A DNA stretch of 64,000 nt from positions 361,001 to 425,000 of the forward strand of contig NZ_CP061080.1 in assembly GCF_014495845.1 (NCBI RefSeq), given 5' to 3'. Each line of letters opens with the position of its first letter. The stretch's first letter is position 1. The DNA is from Aquibium microcysteis (GTDB taxonomy: Bacteria; Pseudomonadota; Alphaproteobacteria; Rhizobiales; Rhizobiaceae). This document shows, piece by piece, positions 30,741-41,366 of the stretch. The notes beneath the pieces are model-generated. The model was not told the origin of the DNA. It ran no database searches and saw only the letters and a list, made by a program, of their open reading frames with translations. The position numbers and the translations under genes were made by a program.

Positions 30741-31193
30741 GATCTTCCTCCCGGAGCGTCACGCGCCCCGGACCGACGATGGCGGAGCAGGCGGTCGCGC
30801 ACCACCCGCCAGTGGCGCAAGGGTGGTGGGCCAGGGGAGAGCGCGCCTTTCCGGGTCGCCCGGCGACCGTCTGCGTCGGACGGTCGTCCGGGCAGAGCGG
30901 AAACATCGGGGCGGCTTCGGCGGTGGGTCGGCAGTCTCGCGCGGTTCGGCCGGACGCGCGGGGGAGCGAATGCGAGACGCGCAGGGCACGGCTGCGCAGC
31001 TTCGAGCGACCGGCACGGCGGCTTTCGGTCCGCGACCGTTCACTGCATCCGGGGTCCCGCCGGCCGGAACCGCCGCGCAGGCCGCCCGGGTTCGGCTCAC
31101 CGCCCCTTCGTCCGCCCATGCGCCTGCGGGCCGCGCGGAGACCTCCGCCGGCTGATAACATTCCGGGATGATCGCACGGGCCGGCCCGCGGCC
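30741..31193. other. Intergenic region without recognisable gene
   Basis: 453 bp upstream of the MFS gene. Open frames exist on both strands but are Arg/Pro/Ala-rich, overlap each other and lack family-like features or good ribosome sites. No palindrome of the dispersed families was found here. It should include the MFS promoter. Confidence 0.5.
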
Positions 31194-31606
31194 TCAGGAC
31201 GTGTCCCAGGGCCGGCGCGCGACGAGGACCGGCGTTGCGGCCCGCGCCGCACCCAGGCCATGCCCGGCGCCCGGACGGCGCGGGCCGTGGACGCCCGCCG
31301 TCCAGGCGTGGCGCAGGCAGTCGGCCTCGAGCAGGCCCTGCAGAAACGCGGCGATCCAGCGCAGGCGCCAGGCGAGGATCCCGGCCGTGGCGGGGCTGCT
31401 GCCGGAGAGGTCCTCGTCTTCGAAGAAGCGCCCGTCGAGGCCGGCCTCCTCGGCGCATAGCGGGTCGCGATGCCCTCGGCGCGGCGCAGCGCGGCGAGCA
31501 CGATCCAGCGGACGAGGAAGGAGCGGACGGCGGCGCGCTCGGCGAGCGCCGCCAGCGCGAGCAGCGTCGCGATGATCCGTCTCACGATGCGTTCGTCCAC
31601 GTCCAT
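31194..31606 (-). pseudogene. Small helical hypothetical protein, frameshifted
   Basis: AAAGGAG five bases before ATG and a convincing start (MDVDERIVRRIIATLLALAA, then RSFLVRWIVLAALRRAEGIA) indicate a real gene with one membrane-like helix. After about codon 50 (near 31457) this frame turns to Arg/Pro-rich nonsense, while the next frame continues plausibly with EEAGLDGRFFEDEDLSGSSP, GILAWRLRWIAAFLQGLLEA and DCLRHAWTAG to a stop. One missing base would join them to a protein of about 135 residues. It could be a true pseudogene or a sequencing error. Product unknown. Confidence 0.6.
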
Positions 31607-31763
31607 TGCCGCTCCTTTCACCGCGCGCATCGTACGGCCGGTGGCGGGGGGCGTGGAAAGAGCGCCTGAGATTTCGCGCAAGCGGTTGATTCTGCCGGCG
31701 GCGACGTGCGCAGTTTTGTTCGAGCGCGCGAGCGGAAGGCGGCGGCGCTGGCGGCAGCCTGTC

Positions 31764-33770
31764 CTCCACCCCACGCAGTGGGGGCGGAGGTGGCGTCGCG
31801 AAGCGACGACGGAGGGGGGGGACGACGCTGGAGGATGCGGCGACGACCGTGGAGCGGCGGCTACGGGCGACGGCTCGGGCCTCGTCGTGCACCGGATCGC
31901 GGGCATGTCCGGCGAGGCATGGATCCCGGATACGGCGTCCTGCGCTGCGCTCGGACGCCTTTCCGGGATGACGAAGAGGAGGGGAGCGGTCCTGATCTTC
32001 GGCGCGCCGATGCGCGGGAAAGTCGCTGCGATCTCGACATGCCGGCCGTGCCGGACGTCCACCGTCCCGGACCGGCGGGGTCCCCCCTCCGCCTCGCTCC
32101 GCTCGGCACCTCCACCCCACTGCGTGGGGTTGGAGGATGGGCGTCAGCGCCGGTGGCAGCCTGTCCTCCACCCCACGCAGTGGGGGCGGAGGTGGCGTCG
32201 CGAAGCGACGACGGAGGGGGGGCCACGCTGGGGGATGCGGCGACGACCGTGACGACGGCGCTGACGCGCAGCGGCATCTGCCTCGTCGCGCACCGGATCG
32301 CGGGCATGTCCGGCGAGGCATGGATCCCGGATACGTCGTCCTGCGCTGCGCTTGGACGCCGTTCCGGGATGACGAAGGGGAGGGGAGCGGTCCTGATCTT
32401 CGGCGCGTCGATGCGCGGGAAAGTCGCTGCGGACCTCGCCGCATCCGTCGTGCCGGACGTCCACCGTCCCGGACCGGCCCGGCGGGGTCCCCCCTCCGCC
32501 TCGCTGCGCTCGGCACCTCCACCCCACTGCGTGGGGTTGGAGGATGGGCGACAGCGCCGGTGGCAGCCTGTCCTCCACCCCACGCAGTGGGGGCGGAGGT
32601 GGCGTCGCGAAGCGACGACGGAGGGGGGGGACGACGCTGGAGGATGCGGCGACGACCGTGGAGCGGCGGCTACGGGCGACGGCTCGGGCCTCGTCGCGCA
32701 CCGGATCGCGGGCATGTCCGGCGAGGCATGGATCCCGGATACGGCGTCCTGCGCTGCGCTCGGACGCCGTTCCGGGATGACGAAGGGGAGGGGAGCGGTC
32801 CTGATCTTCGGCGCGCCGATGCGCGGGAAAGTCGCTGCGGACCTCGCCATGCCGGCCGTGCCGGACGTCCACCGTCCCGGACCGGACCGGCGGGGTCCCC
32901 CCTTCCGCCTCGCTCCGCTCGGCACCTCCCCCCACTGCGTGGGGTTGGGGGATGGGCGTCGGCGCCGGTGGCAGCCTGTACTCCACCCCACGCAGTGGGG
33001 GCGGAGGTGGCGTCGCGAAGCGACGACGGAGGGGGGGACGACGCTGGAGGATGCGGCGACGACCGTGACGATGGCGCTGACGCGCAGCGGCATCTGCCTC
33101 GTCGCGCACCGGATCGCGGGCATGTCCGGCGAGGCATGGATCCCGGATACGTCGCCCTGCGCTGCGCTTGGACGCCGTTCCGGGATGACGAAGGGGAGGG
33201 GAGCGGTCCTGATCTTCGGCGCGCCGATGCGCGGGAAAGTCGCTGCGGACCTCGCCATGCCGGCCGTGCCGGACGTCCACCGTCCCGGACCGGCCCGGCG
33301 GGGTCCCCCCTCCGCCTCGCTGCGCTCGGCACCTCCACCCCACTGCGTGGGGTTGGAGGATGGGCGTCAGCGCTGGCGGCGGGCTATCCTCCACCCCACG
33401 CAGTGGGGGCGGAGGTGGCGTCGCGAAGCGACGACGGAGGGGGGGCGACGCTGGAGGATGCGGCGACGACCGTGACGACGGCCACGACCGTGGAGCGGCG
33501 CCGACGGGTGACGGCATCTGCCTCGTCCTGCACCGGATCGAGGCGCAACCGGCGAGGCATGGATCCCGGAGACGTGCCGTCTCGCTCCGCTCGCCGCCGC
33601 GTTCCGGGATGACGAAGGGGGGAGGGGCGGCCGGGGAAGTGCAGCGGCAGCGGCACCCGTCCTGCATCGGATCGGGGCGCAGCCGCCGAGGCATGGATCC
33701 CGGATACGTCGCCCTGCGCTGCGCTTGGAAGCCGTTCCGGGATGACGAAGGGGAGGGGCGGCGGGGGCCT
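31764..33770. repeat. Tandem array of about 408-bp units in A-B-A-B order
   Basis: The word CTCCACCCCACGCAGTGGGG recurs at 31764, 32165, 32573, 32981 and 33389, spaced 401, 408, 408 and 408 bp. Units 1 and 3 share CGTGGAGCGGCGGCTACGGG (type A); units 2 and 4 share CGCTGACGCGCAGCGGCATC (type B); unit 5 is a decayed hybrid. Each unit includes GAGGCATGGATCCCGGATAC with TTCCGGGATGACGAA, and an inverted CCCCACTGCGTGGGG. Because 408 is divisible by three, frames stay open for over 500 codons on both strands; these are not genes. Confidence 0.9.
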
Positions 33771-33789
33771 GGCGGAGCGGCGGCGTGCC

Positions 33790-33812
33790 GCGGACCGCTT
33801 GTCGCGGTCCGC
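33790..33812 (-). terminator. Hairpin after the DEAD-box helicase gene
   Basis: A perfect 9-bp stem GCGGACCGC / GCGGTCCGC with a 5-base loop lies just past the helicase stop. There is no T run, so it may stabilise the 3' end or act weakly as a terminator. Confidence 0.5.
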
Positions 33813-33817
33813 CGTCG

Positions 33818-35479
<1,662 letters not shown>

Positions 35480-35765
35480 GATATCGATTGTCTTTTATTG
35501 TCTGCGGGCCGCGTCGGAGGTGCGCGGCGGACCGGGCGCTTTTGCGCAATGCGTCAGTGCCGTTACGGTGCAATGCGGCAAAAGTCAACCTTTCGCAGCG
35601 TCCGCGCGGCGGAAAGCTGAACGGAAACCGGCCACTGGGGTTCCGTCCGCCGCTTCGGCCGTCCGCTTCCGGCGCTCGACCGGCCCGCATGGCGCCCGGC
35701 GTTCCCCGCCCGCGCGCCCCGGGTGGCGGCCGGCGGCGCTTGCAGCCGGGCGCTCCGCTCCCGCC

Positions 35766-36539
35766 TCAGTAGCGGAACTGCTCGGCCAGGATGCGCTCGT
35801 CCCAGGAGTGGCTGGCGTCGAACAGGATCGTCGCCGTCGCGTCGGATGTCTCGCGGATGGTCACCGAGATCACCGACTTCACCTCGGTATGGTCGGCCAC
35901 CGCGTTGACCGGCCGCTTGCCGGCTTCCAGCACGTCGAAGCGCACCGTCGAGCGGTTGGGGATCAGGGCCCCGCGCCAGCGCCGCGGCCGGAACGCGCTC
36001 ACCGGGGTGAGCGCCAGAAGCGGCGCGTCGAGCGGCAGGATCGGTCCCTGCGCCGAGAGATTGTAGGCCGTGGAACCCGCCGGCGTCGCCACCATCACGC
36101 CGTCGCAGATCAGTTCGTCGAGCCGCACGTGGTCGTCGATGGTGATGCGCAGCTTGGCTGCCTGGTAGGATTGCCGCAGAAGCGACACCTCGTTGATCGC
36201 CAGCGCGTCGACCTCCGCGCCGTCGGCCGTGATCGCCCGCATCCGCAGCGGCCGGATCGTCTCGGCGATCGCCGCCGCCACCCGCTCGCGCAGGCCGGCC
36301 TCGCGGTATTCGTTCATCAGGAAGCCGACGGTGCCCTGGTTCATGCCGTAGATCTTGCAGCCGGCATTCATGTTGGCGTGCAGCGTCTGCAGCATGAAGC
36401 CGTCGCCGCCGAGCGCCACGATGACGTCGGCCTCCTCCGGCCGCTCCTGGCCGTAGAGCGCCGAAAGCCGGCGCGCGGCCTCCTGGGCCTGCTCGGTCTC
36501 CGAAGCGATGAACGCCAGGGTCGGCAGCGTTGCGTCCAT
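35766..36539 (-). CDS. nadK: NAD kinase
   Basis: This 257-residue cytosolic enzyme phosphorylates NAD to NADP. It has the GGDG motif ([16 protein letters not shown]), the NE segment ([11 protein letters not shown]), [20 protein letters not shown] and a C-terminal half of beta strands. GGAGAG lies just before ATG-GAC-GCA. The length is typical for alphaproteobacterial NadK. The 286-bp gap to the helicase gene holds no recognisable gene. Confidence 0.93.
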   Translation of the reverse strand: MDATLPTLAFIASETEQAQEAARRLSALYGQERPEEADVIVALGGDGFMLQTLHANMNAGCKIYGMNQGTVGFLMNEYREAGLRERVAAAIAETIRPLRMRAITADGAEVDALAINEVSLLRQSYQAAKLRITIDDHVRLDELICDGVMVATPAGSTAYNLSAQGPILPLDAPLLALTPVSAFRPRRWRGALIPNRSTVRFDVLEAGKRPVNAVADHTEVKSVISVTIRETSDATATILFDASHSWDERILAEQFRY

Positions 36540-36678
36540 GATCTCTCCACCCGCCGCCCGCAACGGGCCGCCGGGGCGGGGTAGCATGGCGGGCGGAGGC
36601 GGGAAAGCCGCGATCCGCCCGGCTCGACGCGCCGCAAGGGCCTTTACTGCCGCGCCGATTGTGCTAACCAGCGCCCAT

Positions 36679-36754
36679 GCCCTTGTAGCTCAGCTGGTAG
36701 AGCAGCGGTTTTGTAAACCGAAGGTCGCGGGTTCGATCCCTGCCGGGGGCACCA
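36679..36754 (+). tRNA. tRNA-Thr (anticodon TGT)
   Basis: The 76-base cloverleaf includes an encoded CCA end. The acceptor GCCCTTG pairs with CGGGGGC, the D arm is GCTC...GAGC, the anticodon loop TTTGTAA reads TGT, and the T arm holds GGTTCGATCCC. Position 27-43 is a G-A mismatch, often seen in tRNA-Thr(TGT). Confidence 0.95.
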
Positions 36755-37006
36755 GCCACACGATCCGTGCCAGCATCGGCGCTCGATGAGGTTCCGAATT
36801 CTGTCGATCGTCGCGCTGGGCGCAGCAGCCGTTGTTTGCCTGGTTCTGCGAGCTGTGCCATCGTTCCGGCACGGGCGAGGGTAAGCATGCTGGTGGGGAC
36901 GTCATCGTCTGCCACTTCGTGACCCGGTGGAAAAGCGATACTCTGGACGCGGAGTTCCGCCGCCTCCTGGCGTTCGTCCAGGACGTCGATCGAGGGTGAG
37001 GACCGA
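36755..37006 (+). other. tRNA-to-mrr gap with short open remnants
   Basis: A 32-codon frame at 36786-36884 (MRFRILSIVALGAAAVVCLV, hydrophobic) and a later frame ending DTLDAEFRRLLAFVQDVDRG before a stop just ahead of mrr are visible. Neither is a recognised protein. They could be remnants of inserted DNA at the tRNA gene, or chance. Confidence 0.3.
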
Positions 37007-37936
37007 ATGACGATCCCGGACTATCAGGCCCTCATGCTCCCCGTTCTGCGCCACGCCGCTGCCGGCGAGCAGCGCGTGCCCGACGCCGCCGAGCGGATCG
37101 CCGACGAATTCGACCTCTCGGCCGAGGAACGCGAGGAGTTACTGCCGAGCGGACGGCAGCGCGTGCTGCACAACCGCATCCACTGGGCGAAGTTCTACAT
37201 GTCGAAGGCGGGGCTGATCGCCTCGCCGTCTCGCGGACGGTTCGTCGCCACCGAAACCGGGCGCGCGCTTCTGGCCTCCCCGCCCGATCGCCTCGACACC
37301 GAGTTCCTGCTCACCTATCCGGCGTTCCGCGCCTTCTACCAGAAGGAAGCAGCTGAGGCGGAAGGCGCCGCCGTCCCGCCGGTCGAGACGCGGGCCGACA
37401 AGGCGCCGGAGGCGACGCCGGAAGAGCAGATCGAGGCGGCGTACCGCGCGCTCAACGCTTCCCTTCGTGCGGACCTTCTGGAGCGAATCCGTGACAACTC
37501 CCCGGCCTTCTTCGAACGCCTCATCGTCGAGCTTCTGGTCGCGATGGGCTATGGCGGCGGCCACAGGAACGCCGCCGAGCAGCTCGGCCGTTCGGGCGAC
37601 GGCGGCGTCGACGGCGTCATCAACGAGGATCGCCTCGGCCTCGACCGGATCTACGTCCAGGCCAAGCGCCTTGCCGGAGGCAACGCGATCAGCCGCCCGG
37701 ACGTGCAGGGCTTCGTCGGTTCGCTCGTCGGCTTCGGCGCCGGCAAGGGCGTCTTCGTCACGACGTCGAGCTTCACGAAGGCCGCCGTCGACTATGCGCG
37801 AAACCTGCCGCAGCGGGTGATCCTGATCGACGGCGAGCGGCTGACGGCCCTGATGATCGAGCACGGCGTCGGCACCCGGCTGCACAGCCGCATCGACATC
37901 CAGCGGCTGGACGAGGACTTCTTCAGCGAGGAATGA
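37007..37936 (+). CDS. mrr: Mrr-type restriction endonuclease (modified-DNA or type IV)
   Basis: This is a 309-residue protein. Residues 1-100 form the Mrr N-terminal winged helix (PDYQALMLPVLRHAAAGEQR, WAKFYMSKAGLI). Residues 165-285 form the PD-(D/E)XK nuclease: FFERLIVELLVAMGYGG, GRSGDGGVDGVI (catalytic Asp), YVQAKRL (Q-x-K) and FVTTSSFTKAAVDYA. E. coli Mrr cuts DNA carrying foreign methylation. It is monocistronic, next to a tRNA gene, without a methyltransferase, which suits a type IV enzyme and a defence-island-type insertion. Confidence 0.88.
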   Translation: MTIPDYQALMLPVLRHAAAGEQRVPDAAERIADEFDLSAEEREELLPSGRQRVLHNRIHWAKFYMSKAGLIASPSRGRFVATETGRALLASPPDRLDTEFLLTYPAFRAFYQKEAAEAEGAAVPPVETRADKAPEATPEEQIEAAYRALNASLRADLLERIRDNSPAFFERLIVELLVAMGYGGGHRNAAEQLGRSGDGGVDGVINEDRLGLDRIYVQAKRLAGGNAISRPDVQGFVGSLVGFGAGKGVFVTTSSFTKAAVDYARNLPQRVILIDGERLTALMIEHGVGTRLHSRIDIQRLDEDFFSEE

Positions 37937-38343
37937 CACGCCGCGAAGCCGAACCGCGACCGGCTCTCGGAAGCGATGCCGTCATACCAGAAGCCTCGCG
38001 CAACGTCCCGAAGACGAAGGATTACGCTATCCAGGGCTTCTCCGGTCAAGCCTGCGACCGATCCAACTGGCTCAACCGAAGCGACGCACCCGCCTGCTCC
38101 GGTTGGACAGCTTCCAGCACTGTGCGGGATTGGAAGGCAGGAGCCCGGTGCGGCACGACAATCTCAGTGTCTTCGGACGACGTTCCCCCCCCGCCGCCCG
38201 CTCCCGCCATTTCCACTTTTCTAACCACTCCCTGCAACCGGAAGTTCATAGCCAGGGGTGTATGAAGCCGTCGTGTAAAGGAAAACCGCTGCGAAAAGAG
38301 CGGTTTGGCGTTGTCGCGGCAAAGCGGCGGGAAAGGGGTCGTG
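37937..38343. other. Intergenic region with a leader hairpin
   Basis: 407 bp with lower G/C content than its neighbours. No gene recognised. An 8-bp stem AAACCGCT / AGCGGTTT (38283-38306, loop GCGAAAAG) lies 37 bp before the TadG-like start and could act in the leader. No copy of the tRNA-Thr 3' end was found. Confidence 0.45.
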
Positions 38344-40320
38344 GTGACTTTGGTCGGGCCGATGGGCAGGGTATTGAAGCGGTTTGCGGCCGATGCGTCG
38401 GGCAACATGCTCGTGCTGTCGGCCCTGTCGATGCCTGTCGTCATCGGCTGCGCGGGGCTTGCGGTCGAGTACGGCTCGGCCGTCGGCCTGCGGGCGCAGA
38501 ACCAGCGCATGTCCGATCTCGCGGCCTATGCCGGCGCGGTCGCCTATGCGCGCGAGCAGTCCGAAGAGCGCATGCGCGCGGCGGCCCTCGCTGTGGTGGC
38601 CCTCAACGGCGGCGACCCGCAGCAGGCCGAGGTCAGCCTCGTCGCCTCGCCGCTCGACCCTGACGCCCTCGCCGTCCGGGTCGACGTGGCGGGCGTCCAG
38701 CCGGCCTTTCTGTCGGCAATCCTGAGCGACGTGATCGCCATTCCAGTGCTTGCCGGGTCCACCGCCATCCTCGGCAGTCCGGCGCGGGAGGAGGGGGGCG
38801 GCTGCATCGTGGCGCTCGATGCCGCGCAGTCCGGCATCACGCTCTCCGGCGGAACCACGCTCAACGCGCCGGATTGCGCCATCGCCTCCAATGCCGCCGT
38901 GGTCGTGCCCTGCGGCACCCGGGTTTCGGCGCTGAAGGTCACCTACGGATCCACCCTCGACAATTGCAGATGGGACACCAACGTCCGGGAAACGGTCGCC
39001 CGCCAGTCCGTCACCGATCCGCTCGCCGGCCATACGGGCATCGCGGCCGCATGGGCCCGCGTGGCCTCCGTGAACGCGATGCAGTGGCCGCCGGTGCCCT
39101 CGGTCAAGAGTGGCACGGACGTGCATTTCGAGGGCGGGTGGAACCAGACCACCGTCGCGGCAGTGAAGGCGAAGATGCCCATCGGCTGCAGCGCGGCCTG
39201 GAACGCGCCGCGGTGGACCGTCGACTGTTCCGGCGTCTCGTCCGGGCAGGAGATCCGGTTCGGGAACATCACCGTGGCGGGAGGCGTCACCCTCGACGTC
39301 GATCCCAACGGGAAGGGGCGGACCTATTACGTCAACGGCGGCATCGAGACGGGCTCGTCGGGCGAGTTCAGGTTCGGCGGCGGCAACTGGACCATCCGCC
39401 AGGGGCTGCGGGTCCAGGGGTCGGCGTCGGTCACCTTCGGCGCGGGAAGCTTCCTGATCGGCAACGGCAAGTTCACCTGCGGCGGCAGCCAGCCGAGCAT
39501 CTGCGTGCAGGGAAGTGGGAGCCTCGTCTTCGGGGACGCCTCGATGTTCAACCTCGGATACGGCCTTCGCATCGAGGGCAGCACCAGGGTGGAACTCGGC
39601 GGCGGCAGCGGCAACGCCTACCACATCGGCAACAGCGGCGGCACGGCGGTGGCCCTGGAAGGAAGCAGCCGTCTGAGGACGGGCGACGTCTCGGCGGCCG
39701 ACGGGTTCCGGATCAAGGGCGACGTGAAGACGGCCGGCGGCTCCTGCGCGTGGTTCGGCCGCGCCGCGCACAGCGACGTCGACGGCCAGATGTCGCTCTC
39801 GGGCGGCAGCCGCCTCGGCGCGGGCACGTGGACGGTGAACGGCGGCTTCCAGCTCGGTGCGTCGGGCGGCGGCGGCGTGACCTGCTTCGGACAGGAGGTG
39901 AGCCTGCTCGGCCAGGACGTCACCCTGGTCGTCTCCGGCAAGGGCGTGAAGTCGTCGGGATCGTGCGGCGACGCCGCCTTCTGCGCGACGGCCGGTTACA
40001 GAAACGTCACGCTGTCGGCGCCGACGACGGGCGCGAATGCCAACGTCGCGCTGATCGGTCCGCAGACCTCCGCCACGACCACCGGCGCTTCGTTCGCCGC
40101 CGGCGCCGCGAGCGCGCGGATCTCCGGTGCCTTCTACTTTCCGAACGGCCCGCTGGAGATGTCCGGCGGTGCAGGCGTCGGCGGCGGCACGGGCGGCTGC
40201 TTCCAGGTGGTGGCCTCGCGGGTCACGCTGACGGGCGGAACCACCGGAGCGTCGAACTGCGAGATGAGCGCAGAGAGCGGAGGCGCGCAGGAAACCGTGG
40301 CCGTGAGGATCGTCCGGTGA
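38344..40320 (+). CDS. TadG-like pseudopilin-family protein with a large glycine-rich repeat domain
   Basis: This 658-residue protein begins with GTG, with AAAGGGG at good distance. The N terminus (FAADASGNMLVLSALSMPVV, then GCAGLAVEYGSAVGLRAQNQ) is the TadE/TadG-type prepilin-like segment with one membrane helix. From about residue 140 it is Gly/Ser/Thr/Val-rich with short strands recurring in register (GSASVTFGAG, SGSLVFGDAS, STRVELGGGSG, SSRLRTGDVS), as expected of a right-handed beta-helix, with several cysteine pairs. It is overlapped by the next gene. No other tad/cpa genes are nearby. Surface or envelope location is inferred. Confidence 0.72.
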   Translation: MTLVGPMGRVLKRFAADASGNMLVLSALSMPVVIGCAGLAVEYGSAVGLRAQNQRMSDLAAYAGAVAYAREQSEERMRAAALAVVALNGGDPQQAEVSLVASPLDPDALAVRVDVAGVQPAFLSAILSDVIAIPVLAGSTAILGSPAREEGGGCIVALDAAQSGITLSGGTTLNAPDCAIASNAAVVVPCGTRVSALKVTYGSTLDNCRWDTNVRETVARQSVTDPLAGHTGIAAAWARVASVNAMQWPPVPSVKSGTDVHFEGGWNQTTVAAVKAKMPIGCSAAWNAPRWTVDCSGVSSGQEIRFGNITVAGGVTLDVDPNGKGRTYYVNGGIETGSSGEFRFGGGNWTIRQGLRVQGSASVTFGAGSFLIGNGKFTCGGSQPSICVQGSGSLVFGDASMFNLGYGLRIEGSTRVELGGGSGNAYHIGNSGGTAVALEGSSRLRTGDVSAADGFRIKGDVKTAGGSCAWFGRAAHSDVDGQMSLSGGSRLGAGTWTVNGGFQLGASGGGGVTCFGQEVSLLGQDVTLVVSGKGVKSSGSCGDAAFCATAGYRNVTLSAPTTGANANVALIGPQTSATTTGASFAAGAASARISGAFYFPNGPLEMSGGAGVGGGTGGCFQVVASRVTLTGGTTGASNCEMSAESGGAQETVAVRIVR

Positions 40321-40904
40321 GCGGCATGGCGGAATCCCTGCGCGCGCGGCTGCGGCGCTGCCTCGCCCGCGCCCGCGACGCCGAGGCGGGCCTGTCCAGC
40401 GTGGAGTTCGCGCTGATCGCACCGGTGCTCATCGTCATCATGGCAGGAATAGCCGACGTCGGCGATCTGCTGGTCTCCCGGTCCGACGTCAGCTCCGCCG
40501 TGTCGGCGGGCTCGAATTTCCTCCTGGTCAATGCGGGCCGCGTGGCGGAAGCTCCCGAAGAGGTCGCGCGCCAGACCGCCGCAGTCGCCGCGAACCGCCT
40601 TCCCGGCGGCGGGGTCGTGCGCGTCATCGTCAACGGCGACCTCACGGTGGTCAACCGGGACGGACGCTTCTCGACCGAAGGGAGTGCCGCATCCGCTGCC
40701 CGGTGCTTCTGCGCCACGCCGTCGGGCACCGCCATGTCGTTCGGAAGCGCGCTCGAATGCGGCCGGCCCTGCGGGACGGGCGGCTACGCATCCCGGTACG
40801 TGCAGATCGTCGTGTCGCGCAGTTTCGAACCGAAGTTCGGCGGCCTCCTCCTGGTCTCGTCGGGCGATTCCATCACCGTCGATTCCACCGTGAGCGTGCC
40901 GTGA
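40317..40904 (+). CDS. TadE-like family protein
   Basis: This 195-residue protein has the TadE hallmark GLSSVEFALIAPVLIVIMAG, a hydrophobic prepilin-like helix after an Arg-rich cytosolic start. The C-terminal domain has four cysteines (RCFCATPS, ECGRPCGTGG) and ends in beta-strand-like VVSRSF...ITVDSTV. GTG overlaps the previous stop (GTGA) and has GAGGA seven bases before it; an ATG three codons later is possible. TadE-type proteins are minor pilins of Flp pili. Confidence 0.8.
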   Translation: MSGMAESLRARLRRCLARARDAEAGLSSVEFALIAPVLIVIMAGIADVGDLLVSRSDVSSAVSAGSNFLLVNAGRVAEAPEEVARQTAAVAANRLPGGGVVRVIVNGDLTVVNRDGRFSTEGSAASAARCFCATPSGTAMSFGSALECGRPCGTGGYASRYVQIVVSRSFEPKFGGLLLVSSGDSITVDSTVSVP

Positions 40905-41335
40905 GACGCGCGCTGCGCCGCTTCCTCGCCTGCCGTGCCGGGTCCAGCGCGGTGGAGGTCGCCATCCTGGCGCTGCCGATGTTCGCGCTGCTGTTCGGAA
41001 GCATCGAAGGCGGGAGGGCCTACTGGACCAGCCAGGCCGTCAAGGACGTGGCCACCTCGGTCGCCCGGTGCATCGGCATTGCCCAGCCGGAATGCGCGCC
41101 CGGCGGGACCTTCGACGCGGCGCAGGCCCGCACCTACGCCGTCGCCGCCGCGCGAGGGCTCGGCGTCCTTCTCGATCCGGATCTGGTCGAGATCGACGGG
41201 GAGGGCACCTGCGCGGGCATCGGCGGCTTCGCCGTCGTGACCGTGTCCTACAGGTTCCTCTCGCCCGTCGGCTTCGTCTTCCCGGAAGACATCGTCATGA
41301 CGGGACAGTCATGCTTTCCGGTGGCGGGAGGCTGA
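40901..41335 (+). CDS. TadE-like family protein
   Basis: This 144-residue protein has SSAVEVAILALPMFALLFGS as the TadE-type helix, followed by EGGRAYWTSQAVKDVATSVA and a small periplasmic domain with four cysteines (RCIGIAQPEC, GTCAGIGG, GQSCFPV). GTG overlaps the preceding stop by four bases (GTGA), so all three Tad-like genes are translationally coupled. It ends the operon. No pilus motor or secretin gene is in the window. Confidence 0.78.
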   Translation: MRRALRRFLACRAGSSAVEVAILALPMFALLFGSIEGGRAYWTSQAVKDVATSVARCIGIAQPECAPGGTFDAAQARTYAVAAARGLGVLLDPDLVEIDGEGTCAGIGGFAVVTVSYRFLSPVGFVFPEDIVMTGQSCFPVAGG

Positions 41336-41366
41336 GCCGCAAGCGGAGGGGTGTTCGGTCGCGCCC

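Noticed and set aside
31706..33694. Very long open frames (over 450 codons) on both strands
   Set aside because: They follow the 408-bp tandem repeat, whose length is divisible by three; the translations repeat the unit, are Arg/Gly/Pro-rich, and match no family.
26980..33770. CRISPR array
   Set aside because: Repeat units are 271 and 408 bp, themselves near-identical over full length; there is no short repeat with unique spacers and no cas gene.
36679..38343. Integrative element bounded by a tRNA-Thr 3'-end duplication
   Set aside because: No second copy of the tRNA 3' end and no integrase gene were found downstream.
38874..40316. Upstream part of a 676-codon frame ending in the TadE gene
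   Set aside because: It overlaps the TadG-like gene in another frame; only the last 195 codons are TadE-like, with a coupled GTG start.
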